A DNA stretch of 64,000 nucleotides from Macrothele yani (Eukaryota; Arthropoda; Arachnida; Araneae; Macrothelidae). The position numbers and the translations under genes were made by a program. Positions 10,137 through 21,600 of this stretch are shown piece after piece (positions within the stretch are counted from its first letter, which is position 1; every line of letters starts with the position of its first letter). Under the pieces are notes generated by a model. That model did no database searches. It was given only the letters and a program-made list of their open reading frames with translations, and was not told the origin of the DNA. The stretch spans positions 41,621,501 to 41,685,500 of the forward strand of contig CM077011.1 of the NCBI GenBank assembly GCA_039090855.1, written 5' to 3'.

Positions 10137-10941
10137 CAGGGACAAGGTTCGTACTCTTCCAAGCAAAATAAATTCAAGGACTTTTTAAACCCGCATTAAC
10201 ATATGTGTGTACTGTCGGTTGGTCAGTTGGTAAGTGTTTTAGTAAGTCCAGATCATTAATTTTAGCTGGGGTGGGCACACCTTTAATGACCTGCCTGTTA
10301 TCCCTTGCCCCCAGTTGGTTTATTTTACTAACTTTGAACTGCCTCTCCGTTTTGGTGTTTTTCGAAATCATTTTATTCTGTGGAATATTTTAAAAGGGTA
10401 CATTATTTTCGTATTCATCTTCTGGTATGACACTTCTTGTTTGCTTTAACTTTTTATTTTTGATGCATGGCGTTGATGCAGCCAGGAGACGAAGGGTACA
10501 TGCATGAAGCACAAGCAATTCCTGGAAGTTCCACCCTCCAGCACGAATGCGTCCCTAACCCCAGTAAACAGAACCCCATCACAATTAGCGGATACATCAT
10601 TCCACTTATTTTACTAACATGGCTGACGCTTTACTCTGTAGTTATATCACAGCCAAGGCACCAGCTGTCCACACACTCCCCTGGGTTGAATGCAAGTTCT
10701 GCGCTATTTGATCAGTTTGGTGTTCCTATCAGAATTACACAGAAATCACCTACACAATTTTTTAGCATAATTATGTTATACATGCTGTTTCATATCATTA
10801 CTTAAAAAACAAAACTAAATTTCAAGTACTATTTACAGAGCCATAAATTTTTTCAAGTACTTTCAAGGACTTGAAAATGAACTTTTTTTATTCAAGGACT
10901 TTTTCAAGGTTTTCAAAGAGCGTACAAACCATGAGGGACTG
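10137..10941. mobile_element. Possible non-autonomous hAT-like element
   Basis: Near the left edge lies GGTTCGTACTCT followed by TTCAAGGACTTTTT; near the right edge, inverted, GGTTTGTACGCT followed by AAAAAGTCCTTGAA. The GTTCGTAC and TCAAGGACTTTT phrases are seen at the ends of hAT-type elements in other animals. I found no clean target duplication, so the borders are uncertain. The interior has no credible gene; the 112-codon frame at 10467 shows no family motif. Confidence 0.4.
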
Positions 10942-11074
10942 AAATGCCACGGCCACTTGATCAGCGTTACCACTCAATAAATCAAGTCAGGACGTGGAAA
11001 TACAAAATGTGATGGCCACCATCGCAGATTATGTGCATGCATCTAGTGTCGGCATCGTCACTTAAGCACTCCCG

Positions 11075-11076
<2 letters not shown>

Positions 11077-11137
<61 letters not shown>
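11077..11137 (+). repeat. (GA)n microsatellite
   Basis: About 60 bp of GA with one interruption. The rest of 10942-11349 holds no gene; 11225-11340 has short inverted AT-rich phrases including ATCCGTAAATTTTACGGAT, a palindrome that may be part of an old transposon end. Confidence 0.9.
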
Positions 11138-12402
11138 CTACCGCACGCCACGAAGCCAGTGAGTCAAAGCGCTTGTAAGGTCCGGTAGAAAATGTAAGGG
11201 CATGGTTGCAGGGGATTGAAATATTTTGATTGAGCAATCAAAATATTAAAAAATCCGTCAAAAAAGACCCCTATCCGTAAATCGGTAAAATTAAGCAGAA
11301 ATCCGTAAATTTTACGGATAATCCATAAAAGTTGGCATGTATGGATTAACAGGGATCATAGCATACTTCTGGAAAATTTTAGGTTGGAATTTTAGGAATT
11401 TTAGGAATTTTTAGAAAAATTTTAGGAAAATTTTAGGAGTGTATTTCAATAAAAACTAGATGTATATTTGTATACATCTAGTAAAACAACTTTGTATACA
11501 TTGTAAAGAGTTTGCTTCACACCCTTCAACCATATATACTGATAGACTGCGCATGACATCAAAATTTCTGGCTCCAACATAAAATCACATGACAACAGTC
11601 AAAAAGATGGGTTACACCTGCTGTGCTTATGGTTGCTCTGAGCGATATAGTAAAGAAAGTTCTATGATTTTTCATGGGTAAGAAACGAATTAAATACCTA
11701 AGTCAATAAAGTTCAATTACTTAACCAGAAACTTGCAGCTATTGATATAAAAATATAGTAACTTAAGAAAAAAATGGAATGCAGGTTCCAAATTCTTCGC
11801 AAATGTTCATCACATTATAAATCACAAAATGTAAACAACCCGTTCATGCATGTATATAGCTCATAAGTAAACTTACCTGAAGAGTTTTCATTATATATGA
11901 GGCGCATTCACATAATACACCGAAAACACTGAAGTTCTGCAATGTAAATTAGTAATCATAACAGCATTTTTACACGAAATTTGGAGTCTGATGATGACGT
12001 GCCCAATGTTTGAGCCATGGCGGCTTTGATGCAGCTATTGCCAATGCGCAGTCCATTAGTATATATGGTCGAAGTTCACACCCAAATTTTTTGCATAACG
12101 TCTAATGTCTAAAGTTTAAGTATGATTTACTTCTAATGTTCAGTTCTTATCTTTTCACGTGTTATTATCATATTCAAGTATATTTACCACATTCAAGTTT
12201 CACTTTGAACATTAATATGCTGTTGAACCAGAAGCAATTCACGATTTTCACAGAAAGTTTTCAGGTTTCACATTAAATTATAATATCCTAAAAAGGTAAT
12301 TGAAAACCAAGAACTATGTACAATTGTTCACTGAATTACTTTTTTCATATTATTGTTTTAACCTTTTCCTGATACGCCTATCTTTTTCTGCTTCCACCAC
12401 AA

Positions 12403-12970
12403 CTAATTTACTTTGTTTTCTTTATTTCAGCTGAACCTTGTTGTATGATCAAGTTAGAGGCAACTGCTATTTCAACAGTATTTTGTTTTTCTACAGCTTT
12501 TCGCATTCTTTCTGTTCCCTCTTGAATTACTGCTAGGGAGGCTTCTTTATCTTTTTTAAGCCTATTTATTTCTGCATCATTTTCTTTTATTTTGTCATCA
12601 AACTCAGCTTTTCTTTTTTCTCTAGCTGCTTTTCCTTATTTTCCCTCTCTTTCTGCTTCCTTTCTTTTACCTTTTTTGATTGTTCTTCCTTCAGCTTATC
12701 AACATACTCTTTTATAAAATTTATGTGAATCACTTAACACTATTTAACAAATTTATTGTTATGGGAATTTCTTGTTATGGGAACTTTTTTTTCTTTATGA
12801 TGCGCTTTTACTTGTGAAAAGCCACTATTAGAAATATTGAAAATTTCTGAACACAATATACACTTAGCAGAAAATATTGTTTCAGTTGCAGAACACCATT
12901 CTTTCAACTTCACTCCGTCCAATTCTTTGGCGAGCCACGCATCTTGAAATTTCGTTTTGGATTTAGGCAT
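12403..12970 (-). pseudogene. hAT transposase remnant of copy A (ends joined)
   Basis: The minus strand starts at Met 12970 with MPKSKTKFQDAWLAKELDG and the zinc finger CILCSEIFNIS (12790-12970). Near 12785 it jumps to the C-terminal Lys/Glu-rich tail (YVDKLKEE, KERENKEKQLE, then AEINRLKKD). The whole catalytic region and the HGNADAERGFS block are missing. A frameshift lies at the junction, so no useful product is expected; the finger alone (about 60 residues) is still open. Confidence 0.8.
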
Positions 12971-13324
12971 CTTAAACACTTGTATTACTAACCAGAAAAT
13001 GAAAGGAAGTACAAAAACACGTTCCAAATTGCAAAACCAGACAACTTCCCGAAATTTGGCTGCGAGGATGTCAGAAGATATGAAAAAAAAAAAAAAAAAG
13101 CAGGTCACCACTAGAGAACTGAACCTGCACAGAGAACACCATAAAAGACGTAAAACCAGAAACTATCATACGCATCTCACGCAAGTTCAGTCAAAGCGAG
13201 TCGGAGCCGAGATATATTGCGCATCGAAGGTCGCTGTCGCCGACGCATGATCGAAGGTCAATGATCACGTGCTCTACTGCCTGCCAAGATAACTCAGCTA
13301 CCATCCCATCGTCATTACCGGAGG

Positions 13325-13594
13325 TTACGGAAGAAGACCACATGTTTCCTCTTTGCTTCCACCCACCTGCGGTTTACAATAACAAAACATCAGCAGAAAG
13401 AGGAGGTTCCACAAGGCATGTACAAAAATAAAGTACGATCTTCTGCGTGCCACGGAGTTCGTCTGCAAAGCGCAAACCAGGGGTGAAAATGACCCCTCCC
13501 CTTTTCCCTTAGATCTCTTGTTACTCTCGAAAACTGTTCGAAGGCAAAAAAATGGAACGCCCGCCCCGAAGCAAGTGCATCTCGATGGCGTCAT
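13325..13594 (-). CDS. Upstream small ORF of CAGGGATC hATs (89 codons)
   Basis: It starts MTPSRCTCFGAGVPFFCLRT and includes RSKGKGEGSFSPLVCALQ and a hydrophobic stretch FVHALWNLLFLLMFCYC that could be one membrane segment. A version exists in all four copies of the family (41099-41389, 42959-43249, 62705-62962), always upstream of and in the same direction as the transposase. The copies are young, so mere retention is weak evidence for coding, and several copies have frameshifts at the ends. I recognise no family. Confidence 0.25.
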   Translation of the reverse strand: MTPSRCTCFGAGVPFFCLRTVFESNKRSKGKGEGSFSPLVCALQTNSVARRRSYFIFVHALWNLLFLLMFCYCKPQVGGSKEETCGLLP

Positions 13595-13829
13595 TTTTCC
13601 CTCCCCTTCAGCAGCACAGCATATAGGCTGTGTTTCTACAATAACAGGTCTTTTACCTTACCGTAATGGTAAATTTATTGGCGTTAATAACGGTTGTTTT
13701 TAATAAAAATAAGCTTACGAAAATTTTAGGATGAATAGCAAATTTTAGGTCTAATTTTAGGAATTTAAGGAGGGTCACAAAATATTAGGAATTTTAGGAA
13801 TTTTAGGACGAATGCGATCCCTGGATTAA

Positions 13830-15200
13830 GAATTTGCACCCCCTAGAGGCAAAATTGTGTACTATTTTGGGAAGAAAATATGCACACAAAGTATGCATAG
13901 TTAGTAGTATCTGATGAAAGAAATAAGTTTTTCAATCCGATTGTTAGTCCCACAGATGTTGCTGTAAACAGAAACGTGAACTTACGCCCGCTGGTGGCAG
14001 ACTTGTGCATTAAGAAAAATTTGAAATTATAAGAGAAACATTTTTCAGTGGAAACGTTCTTCAACAAAGGAAGAATTTTTCAAACCAGACTCTCAGAAGC
14101 AGAGATATTGACAAAAATAAGATATGCATCTACACCCCCTGGCAAAAAAGCCATGCATTATTTTAAAAAGAAAGTATTCTCAAAAGGTTTTTTGATGTGA
14201 GCGGTATTGGTCCAAGAAAGAATTTTTTTAATCGAGTTTTCAGGAGCTCAGATTTTGCTGCAAATACATCAGAAGCAGAAATTAACACTTAAGCCCCTGG
14301 TGGCCAAACCATTATTTACCAAATATTAAAAATTATATACAAAGCATTTTTCATCAGAAGCTGTATCCGGTGCAGAAAGAATTTTTCAAATCAAGAGTTT
14401 TAGAAGCAGAGATATTGGGGAAATGCAATTTACCTTAATGCCTCCTAGCGGAAAGTCTATGAATTACTTGAAAATTCTGAAATTATATAAAAAACATTTT
14501 GCAATATCCAACAAAGAAAGAGTTCTTCAAATTGGTCTCCTAAAAGCACAGACATCGACAAAAATAAGATATACATCTATGCCCCCTGGCGACAAAACAA
14601 TGCATTTATTTTAAGAAGAAAATATTCGAAAAAGATTTATGGACGCGAGTGGTATATATTTATGAATTAATTTTTTTAATCGAGATTTTAAAAGCTCAGA
14701 TGTTGCTGCAAATGCAACAGATGCAAAAATTAACTTAAGCCACCTGGTGGCCAAACTGTTTTTACCAATATTTAGAAATTACATGCAAAAGATTTACCAT
14801 CAGGAGCTATATCGGCTGAAATAAGAATTTTTCAAATCGGAATTTTAGAAGCAGAGATGTTATAGAAAATGCAGTTTACTTTTATGCCCCCTAGTGAAAA
14901 ATCTATGTGTGACTTGAAAAAGTGACTATACCTAAAATAGTCTTTCATATAGATGGAATCGAAAGGTAAAATAATTTTTTCAATCGGACGTTTAGAAGCA
15001 AATATATGGAATAAAATGTATTTTGAATTCAACATCATCTGCATTTACGCCCTCCAGCGGTAAAATTGAGCATTGTGAAAAAAAAAATGAAATAAAAAAT
15101 CATCATTCACACATTTCAAGCTTCCCAATGCAAGAACAATTTTTCAAATCGAACTATTAGTTGCAGAGATATGGTAACCACAGACGAACGGATAACATAA
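13830..15200 (+). repeat. Array of ~150-bp units with CTCF-like motif
   Basis: Nine motif positions: 13837, 13985, 14134, 14293, 14440, 14581, 14740, 14887 and 15048. Spacings run about 148, 149, 159, 147, 141, 159, 147, 161. Typical cores are CCCGCTGGTGGCAG, GCCCCTGGTGGCC, GCCCCCTGGCG and CCTCCTAGCGG. Every third unit is more alike than its neighbours, giving a higher-order period of about 450 bp. Each unit also shares TTTTTCAAATCGGA and TTAGAAGCAGAGATATT. The right end reads GGATAACATAAGCACCATCT, matching the end of the array at 32.1-34.2 kb. Frames here are interrupted and I do not call genes. Confidence 0.85.
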
Positions 15201-16303
15201 GCACCATCTTTTTCACAAAGGATGAGCAAAAAAAAATGTGAAAAAAATTAATTTTTCAAATTTTCAATTAAAAGATCAGAATTTTTCACATATATCATAA
15301 CTGGGTCATAAGGTTATCCTGCAAATTTCACTACAATCAAATGAAAACTTTTTGCGTTGAGCATTTAATTTTTTATTCTGACCTACGGCCAGCAAATGCA
15401 AACGTGATTAAAAAATTTAGTGGCTAGTTTTCACAATTTTTATCCGCTTCACACGAAATTTGATGGGTTTGTTCCTTTTAGCAATTTATTAAGCGCATTA
15501 AATTTTCAACCAGTTTAGTCGAAATTCTGCGAAGACAGAGAATCATATTTTTATCCCAGTAGCGTGCAGGAGAAGCATATCAGTCAACATGCCACTGACC
15601 CCGTGCACCTGTTTACAAGGAAGTTTCTGCAACCCCTTCTTTCCCCCACTCTTTCCCTCCAGTTCACAGCTGGAGAAGAGCTAACATTTCTGATGCAACA
15701 CTGGCAGCAAATCTTTTAATCAAACTAGTTCAGCATAAAAATAAATACAATAATTCCAAGAGTTTTCCAGGAGTCATTAAAAATTCCAATTTTTTCCAGG
15801 AGTTTTCCAGGAAATCCAGGAGCATATGAACCCTGATAATATGATAAATATAAGATTTACCGACCTAGGCTTTCATAACGAAATCACAGTTGTTGTATTC
15901 ACAAGCATATTTAGCGAAGATGAAGGTTGGAACAAAAATAAGTTGTAAGTAACTATGGTATTACCAAATCATACAAAAAAATTTGAATAAAAAGACTAAT
16001 ATGGCACGAGAATGAAATACTTTGACATATACTCTAAAATGCGATTAGGAGTTTAACATACGGTAAAGAACTCATTTGGAAGTTAAAAGTGAGTGATACA
16101 TAAATGGTAGATGAACTGCAAAGAAAACAAAAAGGTTTTATTGACAGAGTAACTAACAAAGATTCAAATGGGATGCTTTTTAGAAAAAACATAACAATCA
16201 TATGAAATACTTGAAATTTTAAAATGTAAAGAAATATTTGTTACCAAATAGCATATACTTTTTCTTTGAGCACTAGTTTACAAACAAAAGAATGATTAAT
16301 AAC
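15201..16303. other. Intron DNA with a hAT-like end
   Basis: Near 15760-15838 the sequence ends, inverted, as CAGGGTTCATATGCTCC with repeated TTCCAGGAGTTTTCCAGGA, resembling a hAT terminus with subterminal repeats; its partner end was not found. The remainder has no recognised feature. Confidence 0.4.
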
Positions 16304-16510
16304 CTGAGACAAGGCAGGTCTCCAGGACTGAAGATTCATCTTTAAATGACGGGCAGCATACGTTATTTCTTCTGGGGGCACATAATCTGATTCACTAACC
16401 GGGGTAGGCCCATGAAGATACCTGTCAACTTCACGTAAGTTCAGAGAACAAACACTTTGATTATCAGTCCCTTGGAGATCTTCATACTCTGTTTTCTCTC
16501 CTAGCCTCAC
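16304..16510 (-). CDS. Host gene: 207-nt exon
   Basis: On the minus strand a pyrimidine-rich tract (CCTGTTTTCTGTTGTTTG) leads into TTTCAAG, and the exon is open for 69 codons in phase 0. It reads VRLGEKTEYEDLQGTDNQ, then LNLREVDRYLHGPTPVSE and PPEEITYAARHLKMNLQ, ending SWRPALSQ before a GTTATT donor. That donor is weak; a later GTAACA at 16248-16253 is the alternative. Acidic and polar, no domain I recognise. Phase and strand match the other exons, so it is probably one coding gene of unknown function. Confidence 0.6.
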
Positions 16511-16879
16511 CTTGAAACAAACAACAGAAAACAGGCATTACAGACTAACTTTCAGAAAGATAAATAAATCAATGCAAAAACATCAATGTTAAAATCATAT
16601 TTCACATAAATTTATTTGTATTTTCAACAGGTTCACATTATTTTAGCTTCATCAAGCATATAACTTTTATTAGATACTCATAATTTCTTTTAAAATTTGT
16701 CATTACATGTTCCAAGCTTTTTTTTTTTTTTTTTTTTTTTGCCGTGTTTATTTTTGTGCACATTTTTGCAACATGAAGAAGCCAATGCTGGCTAAGAATT
16801 TAATTTTATATAATTAATCACATCTTTTTTACGATAAATCATAACTTATAAAATGAACAAAAGCATGTTAAATCAATAC
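16511..16879. other. Short intron with T run
   Basis: A run of T at 16718-16740; otherwise plain AT-rich sequence between two candidate exons. Confidence 0.4.
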
Positions 16880-16957
16880 AAATAATTTATCAATAATTCT
16901 GTTTTTGTTTTCTATTATTTTCATGTTCTCGTTAACAGTCTGCTCAACCCATTTTTT
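16880..16957 (-). CDS. Host gene: candidate 78-nt exon
   Basis: Bounded on the minus strand by GATTTTTTATCAG and a GTATTG donor, it is exactly 26 codons in phase 0-0, so it fits between the 22.5-kb and 16.5-kb exons without changing frame. The peptide KKWVEQTVNENMKIIENKNR then IIDKLF looks like a short amphipathic helix or coiled coil. AT-rich codons and the non-optimal donor make this the weakest exon of the model. Confidence 0.35.
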
Positions 16958-17355
16958 CTGATAAAAAATCACTACAAAAAATATCTGTCAACTGTCCAAT
17001 TTTCAAAGTCAACAATAAAAATCAAATTATTAGACCAGTTTAGAACAAATCATTGCAGAAAAGAAATATATGAATACATTTAACAAACTAAAGATGAAAA
17101 CATAACGGAAAAAAGCTGGTTAAAAATAAGTCATAAAATTATAAATATACAGCAAATTAAGAGAATGAGGATAGATAAGACACCTGCACAAAAAATATTA
17201 ACACAGTAGAATCCTGTAATCCAGATAATTCAAAACAAAATGTGGGCACATCATCAACATGAGAACCTCAAAAACTGGAACAAAAGCAAAACAACTTTAA
17301 TGTATCATTGCCACAGAAGCAATGTTCATACTTCTGCAGAAAGAAAAATTTATAA
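16958..17355. other. Intron DNA
   Basis: AT-rich. At 17203 a phrase CAGTAGAATCCTGTAATCCA resembles a second Tigger-type end, but no matching partner apart from the MITE at 17356-17538 is clear. Confidence 0.35.
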
Positions 17356-17538
17356 TACAGATTCTAGTTAATTGGGACACATTGAGGCTAGAACACATTG
17401 GCCCAATTAAGTGGTTGTCCAAGTATGCAAAGCTTTATCCCACCCAAAGAGTTGATCTGGGATGTTCTTCAAAAGAACTGCCCCAAATAAACAGCTGCCC
17501 CGATTAACTGATGGCCCAATTAACCAGAATCTACTGTA
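17356..17538. mobile_element. Tigger-type MITE, ~180 bp
   Basis: The left end TACAGATTCTAGTTAATTGG and the inverted right end (TACAGTAGATTCTGGTTAAT then TGGG) match apart from a 3-bp indel, and TA is present at both borders. No coding capacity. This terminal text is typical of small pogo/Tigger derivatives. Confidence 0.65.
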
Positions 17539-17575
17539 TACAAACAATGTCTGCACTCTTACAGGAAGATAAATT

Positions 17576-17728
17576 TATTATATGCATGTATGTATGTATA
17601 GGTAGGTAGGTAGGTAGGCAGGCAGGCAGGCATACAGGCATACATACATACATACATACATACATACATACATACATACATACATACATACATACATACA
17701 TACATACATACATACACACACACATATC
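17576..17728 (+). repeat. Compound microsatellite GTAG/GCAG/CATA
   Basis: GGTA, GGCA and then about 20 CATA units. On the minus strand it lies just beyond the RTE open frames, so it may be the simple-repeat tail of that retroelement. A Cys-Met-Tyr-Val frame across it is an artefact. Confidence 0.85.
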
Positions 17729-17796
17729 ACTAAGCTGTTCTCTGAGATTCAGAGGTTAGTTCCAAAAAGGAATACAAACTACCAGATAAATTTTGC

Positions 17797-18940
17797 TTAC
17801 TGTTGCCGTATTAAACTTCTCCATTTACACCAATCTCGACATACAACTCGGGCTTCACTGACATTCATCACACGCCGTACACAAGATCTTCTATACTTCA
17901 TACTCATAATCTTTTTCTCATGCAGACACTCCTGAATCTGATCCTCCCATGACTTCCTTGGCCTTTCTCTGCTTTTCCTTCCTGCCACTTGGGATAAAAA
18001 GATTTTCTTAGTAAGCATCTCATCACTCATTCTTTCAACATGGCCAAACCACCAAAGAATATGTCTCCAACTTGCTAACAACATTTTGCGTCACATTACA
18101 CAACTGCAATATATCTTCATTCCTCACACAATCAGAATGTGTCCTGCCACAAATCCTCCTTAAGTAACGCATTTCTCCAGCACACAAACGACTTCTATGT
18201 TTCTTCTGTAGTACCCAGGTTTCACTGCCATACATCAGAGTAGGAACAATTACACTTTCATATACAGCCATACGGAACTCTCTTGTGAACCCATCATTCC
18301 TGTGAAAACCTCCCAAAGCAGCCATGACTTTCAATGAAGAATTCACTAGCCTACCAATTTCACCATCTAATTTGTTCTCTCTGTCGAACATGCTTCCTAA
18401 ATACACAAACTCACTCACCTGGTCAATCACTCTGCCATTTAGACTTATATTACATTTAGTACTACCGTTCCTCTCTCAAAAACCGTAACTTTAGTTTTTC
18501 CCTTATTTATACTCAGTGTGAATTTCATGCAAACTTCGTACATCCGGGACAACATACTCTGCAACTCACTTTTGCTCTCTGCCAACATGACAGTGTCATC
18601 AGCATACAGCAATCTGCACACACAGCTATCACCCAGACATAAACCAGTATTATCTATTTTGGCATCACGCATGCATGCATCCATAAATATATTATACAGC
18701 CATGGTGACATTACACAACCTTTCCCGACTCTTGCATCAATAGAGAACCGTTTTGATAAAACATCATTCACTCGTACATAAGCTCTACTACCGCATGCAT
18801 GGCTTTTACACTATTAAGCAGATTCCCAGTAACACCATATTCATTCAATACCTTACACAAAAGTGTCCTATTTACTTGGTCGTAAGCTTTCTCTAAATCT
18901 ATGAAGGCAGCAAAAACTTTCTTACCAACAGCCAGATTAC
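17797..18940 (-). pseudogene. RTE-type LINE reverse transcriptase, 5'-truncated
   Basis: The minus strand reads, in order, KKVFAAFIDLEKAYDQVNRT (finger/palm, about 18930), GKGCVMSPWLYNIFMD, LLYADDTVMLAESKSELQS with the YADD catalytic pair, INKGKTKV, VSEFVYLGSMFDRE, the GSETW block and HVERM with GRKSRERPRKSWED at the C-terminus. This is the RTE/BovB-like order. Frameshifts and stops separate the pieces (18771, 18430 and 18084 frames), and the endonuclease and N-terminal half are missing, typical of 5' truncation during target-primed insertion. It sits in a host intron in sense orientation. Confidence 0.8.
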
Positions 18941-19320
18941 ACAAGGGTAATGCAATAACTTAATCTATAATGTGATAACTAGGATAATGAAATAACTTTT
19001 TCTTCTCAAACAAGAAAAGTATATATGGGAGATAAAGAGAAAACTGCAATAACACACTCATCAGCCTTTTGTATATTTGCAAGCATACAATGTGATACAA
19101 AAAATACAACAAAGGAATTGCATGAAAGAAGAAACATTAATCACAACAAACACGTTACAGACAGTGCAACAATATGCTGCACAACCAAACTCTACTGATG
19201 TCAGCACACAGAATAAATAACATTAGAATATTACACGAATAAATGTTATTAGATTGTCACAGATGAAATGCCAGCTTCTGCAGAATCGTACACAGTTGCC
19301 AGGTAATTAAGGTATTAACC
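18941..19320. other. Intron DNA, no recognised feature
   Basis: AT-rich; nothing beyond short repeats of AATAACTT. Confidence 0.35.
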
Positions 19321-20345
19321 CATTGCCAGATGTAACTTGTGATAAGTAGATTTAAAGCCTTAAGGCATGTGGCATCAATTCCATGGAGATTGTGCTACAG
19401 TGAAGAGGACAATGGGGATCAGAGCAAAATTGATGTCATTTTCTTATATGGTTACTGTTCATTGAAGGAAGCTCGTAACATCAGTACAGCACTTGGAGAA
19501 GGCACCATTAATGAACACAAAATAAAACATTGATTTGTTAAATTCCAGTTTGACAATATGAGCCATGAAAATAAACCATGAGGTAGACCAAAAGGAGCTA
19601 CCAATGATGCACAGTTGAAGGCCTTGATTGAATGTGATCTACATCAAGCAGTATGAGAACATGGAAGAAACTCGGAGTACACTATGCAACCATTTCCCAA
19701 CGTTTAACAGAAACAGACAAAGTGAAGGAGGTGGATAAATGAGTCCCACATGAGTTAACAACAACACAAAACCCAACGACTTGACTTTTGCTTATCCACA
19801 ACCAAATGAACATTTTGAGGCACCTTGTCAGGTGTGTTGAGAAACAGACACTGTATGACAATCACTGATGTTTGGAAAAATGGCTCGACCGTGGTGAAGC
19901 CCTACAGCTGCACTTTGCCACATGAAGACTATGGTTAGTGTTTTATGGTCCGCAGTTGGTGTGATTCACTATCCTTCTTACAATTAGGTCAAACACCATC
20001 ACAGTGGACAGATACTGTCAAGAATTTGTCACCCTGCATGGAAAACTGTCCACCAAACAACAAGCATTAATCAATCGCCATTGACCAATGTTTCCCCATG
20101 ATAATGCGAGACCCATGTTGCATGCCAGATGATCCAGAAGCTGCACCAGATGAGGTACAAAACCTTACATCATCCACCGTATTCATCTGATCTGTCTCCC
20201 GTGGACAATCACTTCATTAAGCACCTGGACAGTGTTCTACAGGGTAAATCATTTCCCAATCAAACATCAGTTGGAACTGCATCTCATGGGTTGGTCGCAT
20301 ATCAAAGCTAGATATTTTTTCACAACGGCATACAGAAGCTTGTAT
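19321..20345 (+). pseudogene. Mariner transposase relic
   Basis: Fragments on the plus strand follow mariner order: a helix-turn-helix-like IDVIFLYGYCSLKEARNIS with STALGEGTINEH, GRPKGATNDAQLKALIE, QRLDFCLST near 19775, and HHPPYSSDLSPVDNHFIKHL then DSVLQGKSFPNQ near 20170-20260. The last block holds PYSPDLSPTDYHFFKHLD of mariners with its Asp (DNHF). Many stops and frameshifts; terminal repeats not recovered. An old copy unrelated to the mariner at 25.5 kb. Confidence 0.75.
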
Positions 20346-21489
20346 CTTGTTGACAAGTGTTGCTGCTGGTTATTATTTTGATTATTAACGTTTATTTTGA
20401 ACCACATTTTGGGTGTTTCCAGTTTAAACCAATATCAGTGTTAGAATTAGAAATAAATTTTCTACAGGCTCAGCGGACCACTTGAATTTGCAAATCACTG
20501 GTCTGCCAAAATGCCAACTGATCTGTGAAAAAAAAACTTACACATTTACAGTATATGTAGAAAATAACATATCATTTCATTGAAGCTGTATATCACAAAT
20601 TTAGAGCAACAGAATGTGTACATGTACAAATGCAAATAACACATAAATAAAATACAAAGCACAGTAAGCTGTTGCAGAAATTTGGAAAAAATAAACAGCA
20701 AAAAAAATAATAATAACTTCACTTTTCAGCAGAGTCAGTTTATACCAAAATGTGGTGGTCCACTCATTTTTACTAGTCCAAAAATGGCACAAATACTGAT
20801 ACATTTAGCATGCACAGGGAATTTGTATCAAGACGGTTCACTGAAGCATAATATATAGTTAATTTCAAATTAAAGTTTATAGTACAAATATTACAAAATA
20901 TTTTGAATGGCATTCACAAAAGCAAAAGTGACCTGGGTAGCTGGTTTTTAAACTGACACTTCCCAGTCTGCCACTGTAGCAACACACTACTTTTCAAATA
21001 ATTCCTTGCACCATTTAAAATGCTAATGTTGAATGCAAAGTGCTGTTTACTAAACTGACTTACACACATCCATTTGTTCCCGTCAGTATCTCTTCCTTGG
21101 CAGAAACAGAAGCTGGCTTATGTCTGATTTCAGGGCTGTAGAAGATGCAGAAGCTATTTGTCCTTGTGATTTTCATATTGTGTTTTTGTATTTTCTACTG
21201 TGTAGCAAAGGTAGCAATTTTACTTTTGTTATGCAGTAGAAAAAAAGAGGTGCTGCAACTGTATTTTTTATTCTGGTGGGTATTTCTGCAACATTTTAAT
21301 CTCAAATGATAAAATTTAGAATTTATCAATTACATTGTGATATTTGGATATTTTCATTTTCTAATAGTAAAATACATGGAGTAAAAGTTGGTAAAAAAAT
21401 CAAAAGGCTTATTCTTTAAGTCATTAAATTGAATGCATACATATACAGTGCATATGCATGGCACACGAATTCGCAAAGGAAGAAAATTA
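20346..21489. other. Intron DNA
   Basis: No gene. Around 20470-20515 CAGCGGACCACTTGAA faces, inverted, TAGCGGTCTGCTGGCC at 22190-22215; they may be ends of one old element, but the match is too short to call. Confidence 0.35.
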
Positions 21490-21571
21490 TTAAGGCAAAC
21501 CATAAAATGCACTAATTATGAAATATCAGTGCATTTATGGTTTGCCTTAATGCATTTGTGGTTTGCCTTAA
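21490..21571. repeat. Near-perfect hairpin plus third copy
   Basis: Left arm TTAAGGCAAACCATAAAATG then CACT (21490-21513) and right arm AGTGCATTTATGGTTTGCCT then TAA (21528-21550) pair over 23 bp with one bulged base and a 14-bp loop. A direct copy of most of the right arm follows at 21551-21571. Confidence 0.8.
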
Positions 21572-21600
21572 TCACTACATGTGAGTCTGGAGGAATTCGA

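Larger units (their letters stand above)
11350..13823 (-). mobile_element. CAGGGATC-family hAT, copy A, internally deleted
   Basis: Ends CAGGGATC and GATCCCTG are flanked by the 6-bp repeat GATTAA (11344-11349 and 13824-13829). Compared with copies C and D (about 4.3 kb) this 2.47-kb copy keeps both termini and flanking regions but has lost about 1.8 kb of the transposase, joining the end of the gene directly to the zinc-finger region near 12785. It is a MITE-like derivative in the making. Confidence 0.9.

Noticed and set aside
13830..15200. Protein-coding gene in the motif array
   Set aside because: Frames are short, interrupted, and explained by the periodic units.
17531..17725. Cys/Met/Tyr/Val-rich protein
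   Set aside because: Translation of the CATA microsatellite.
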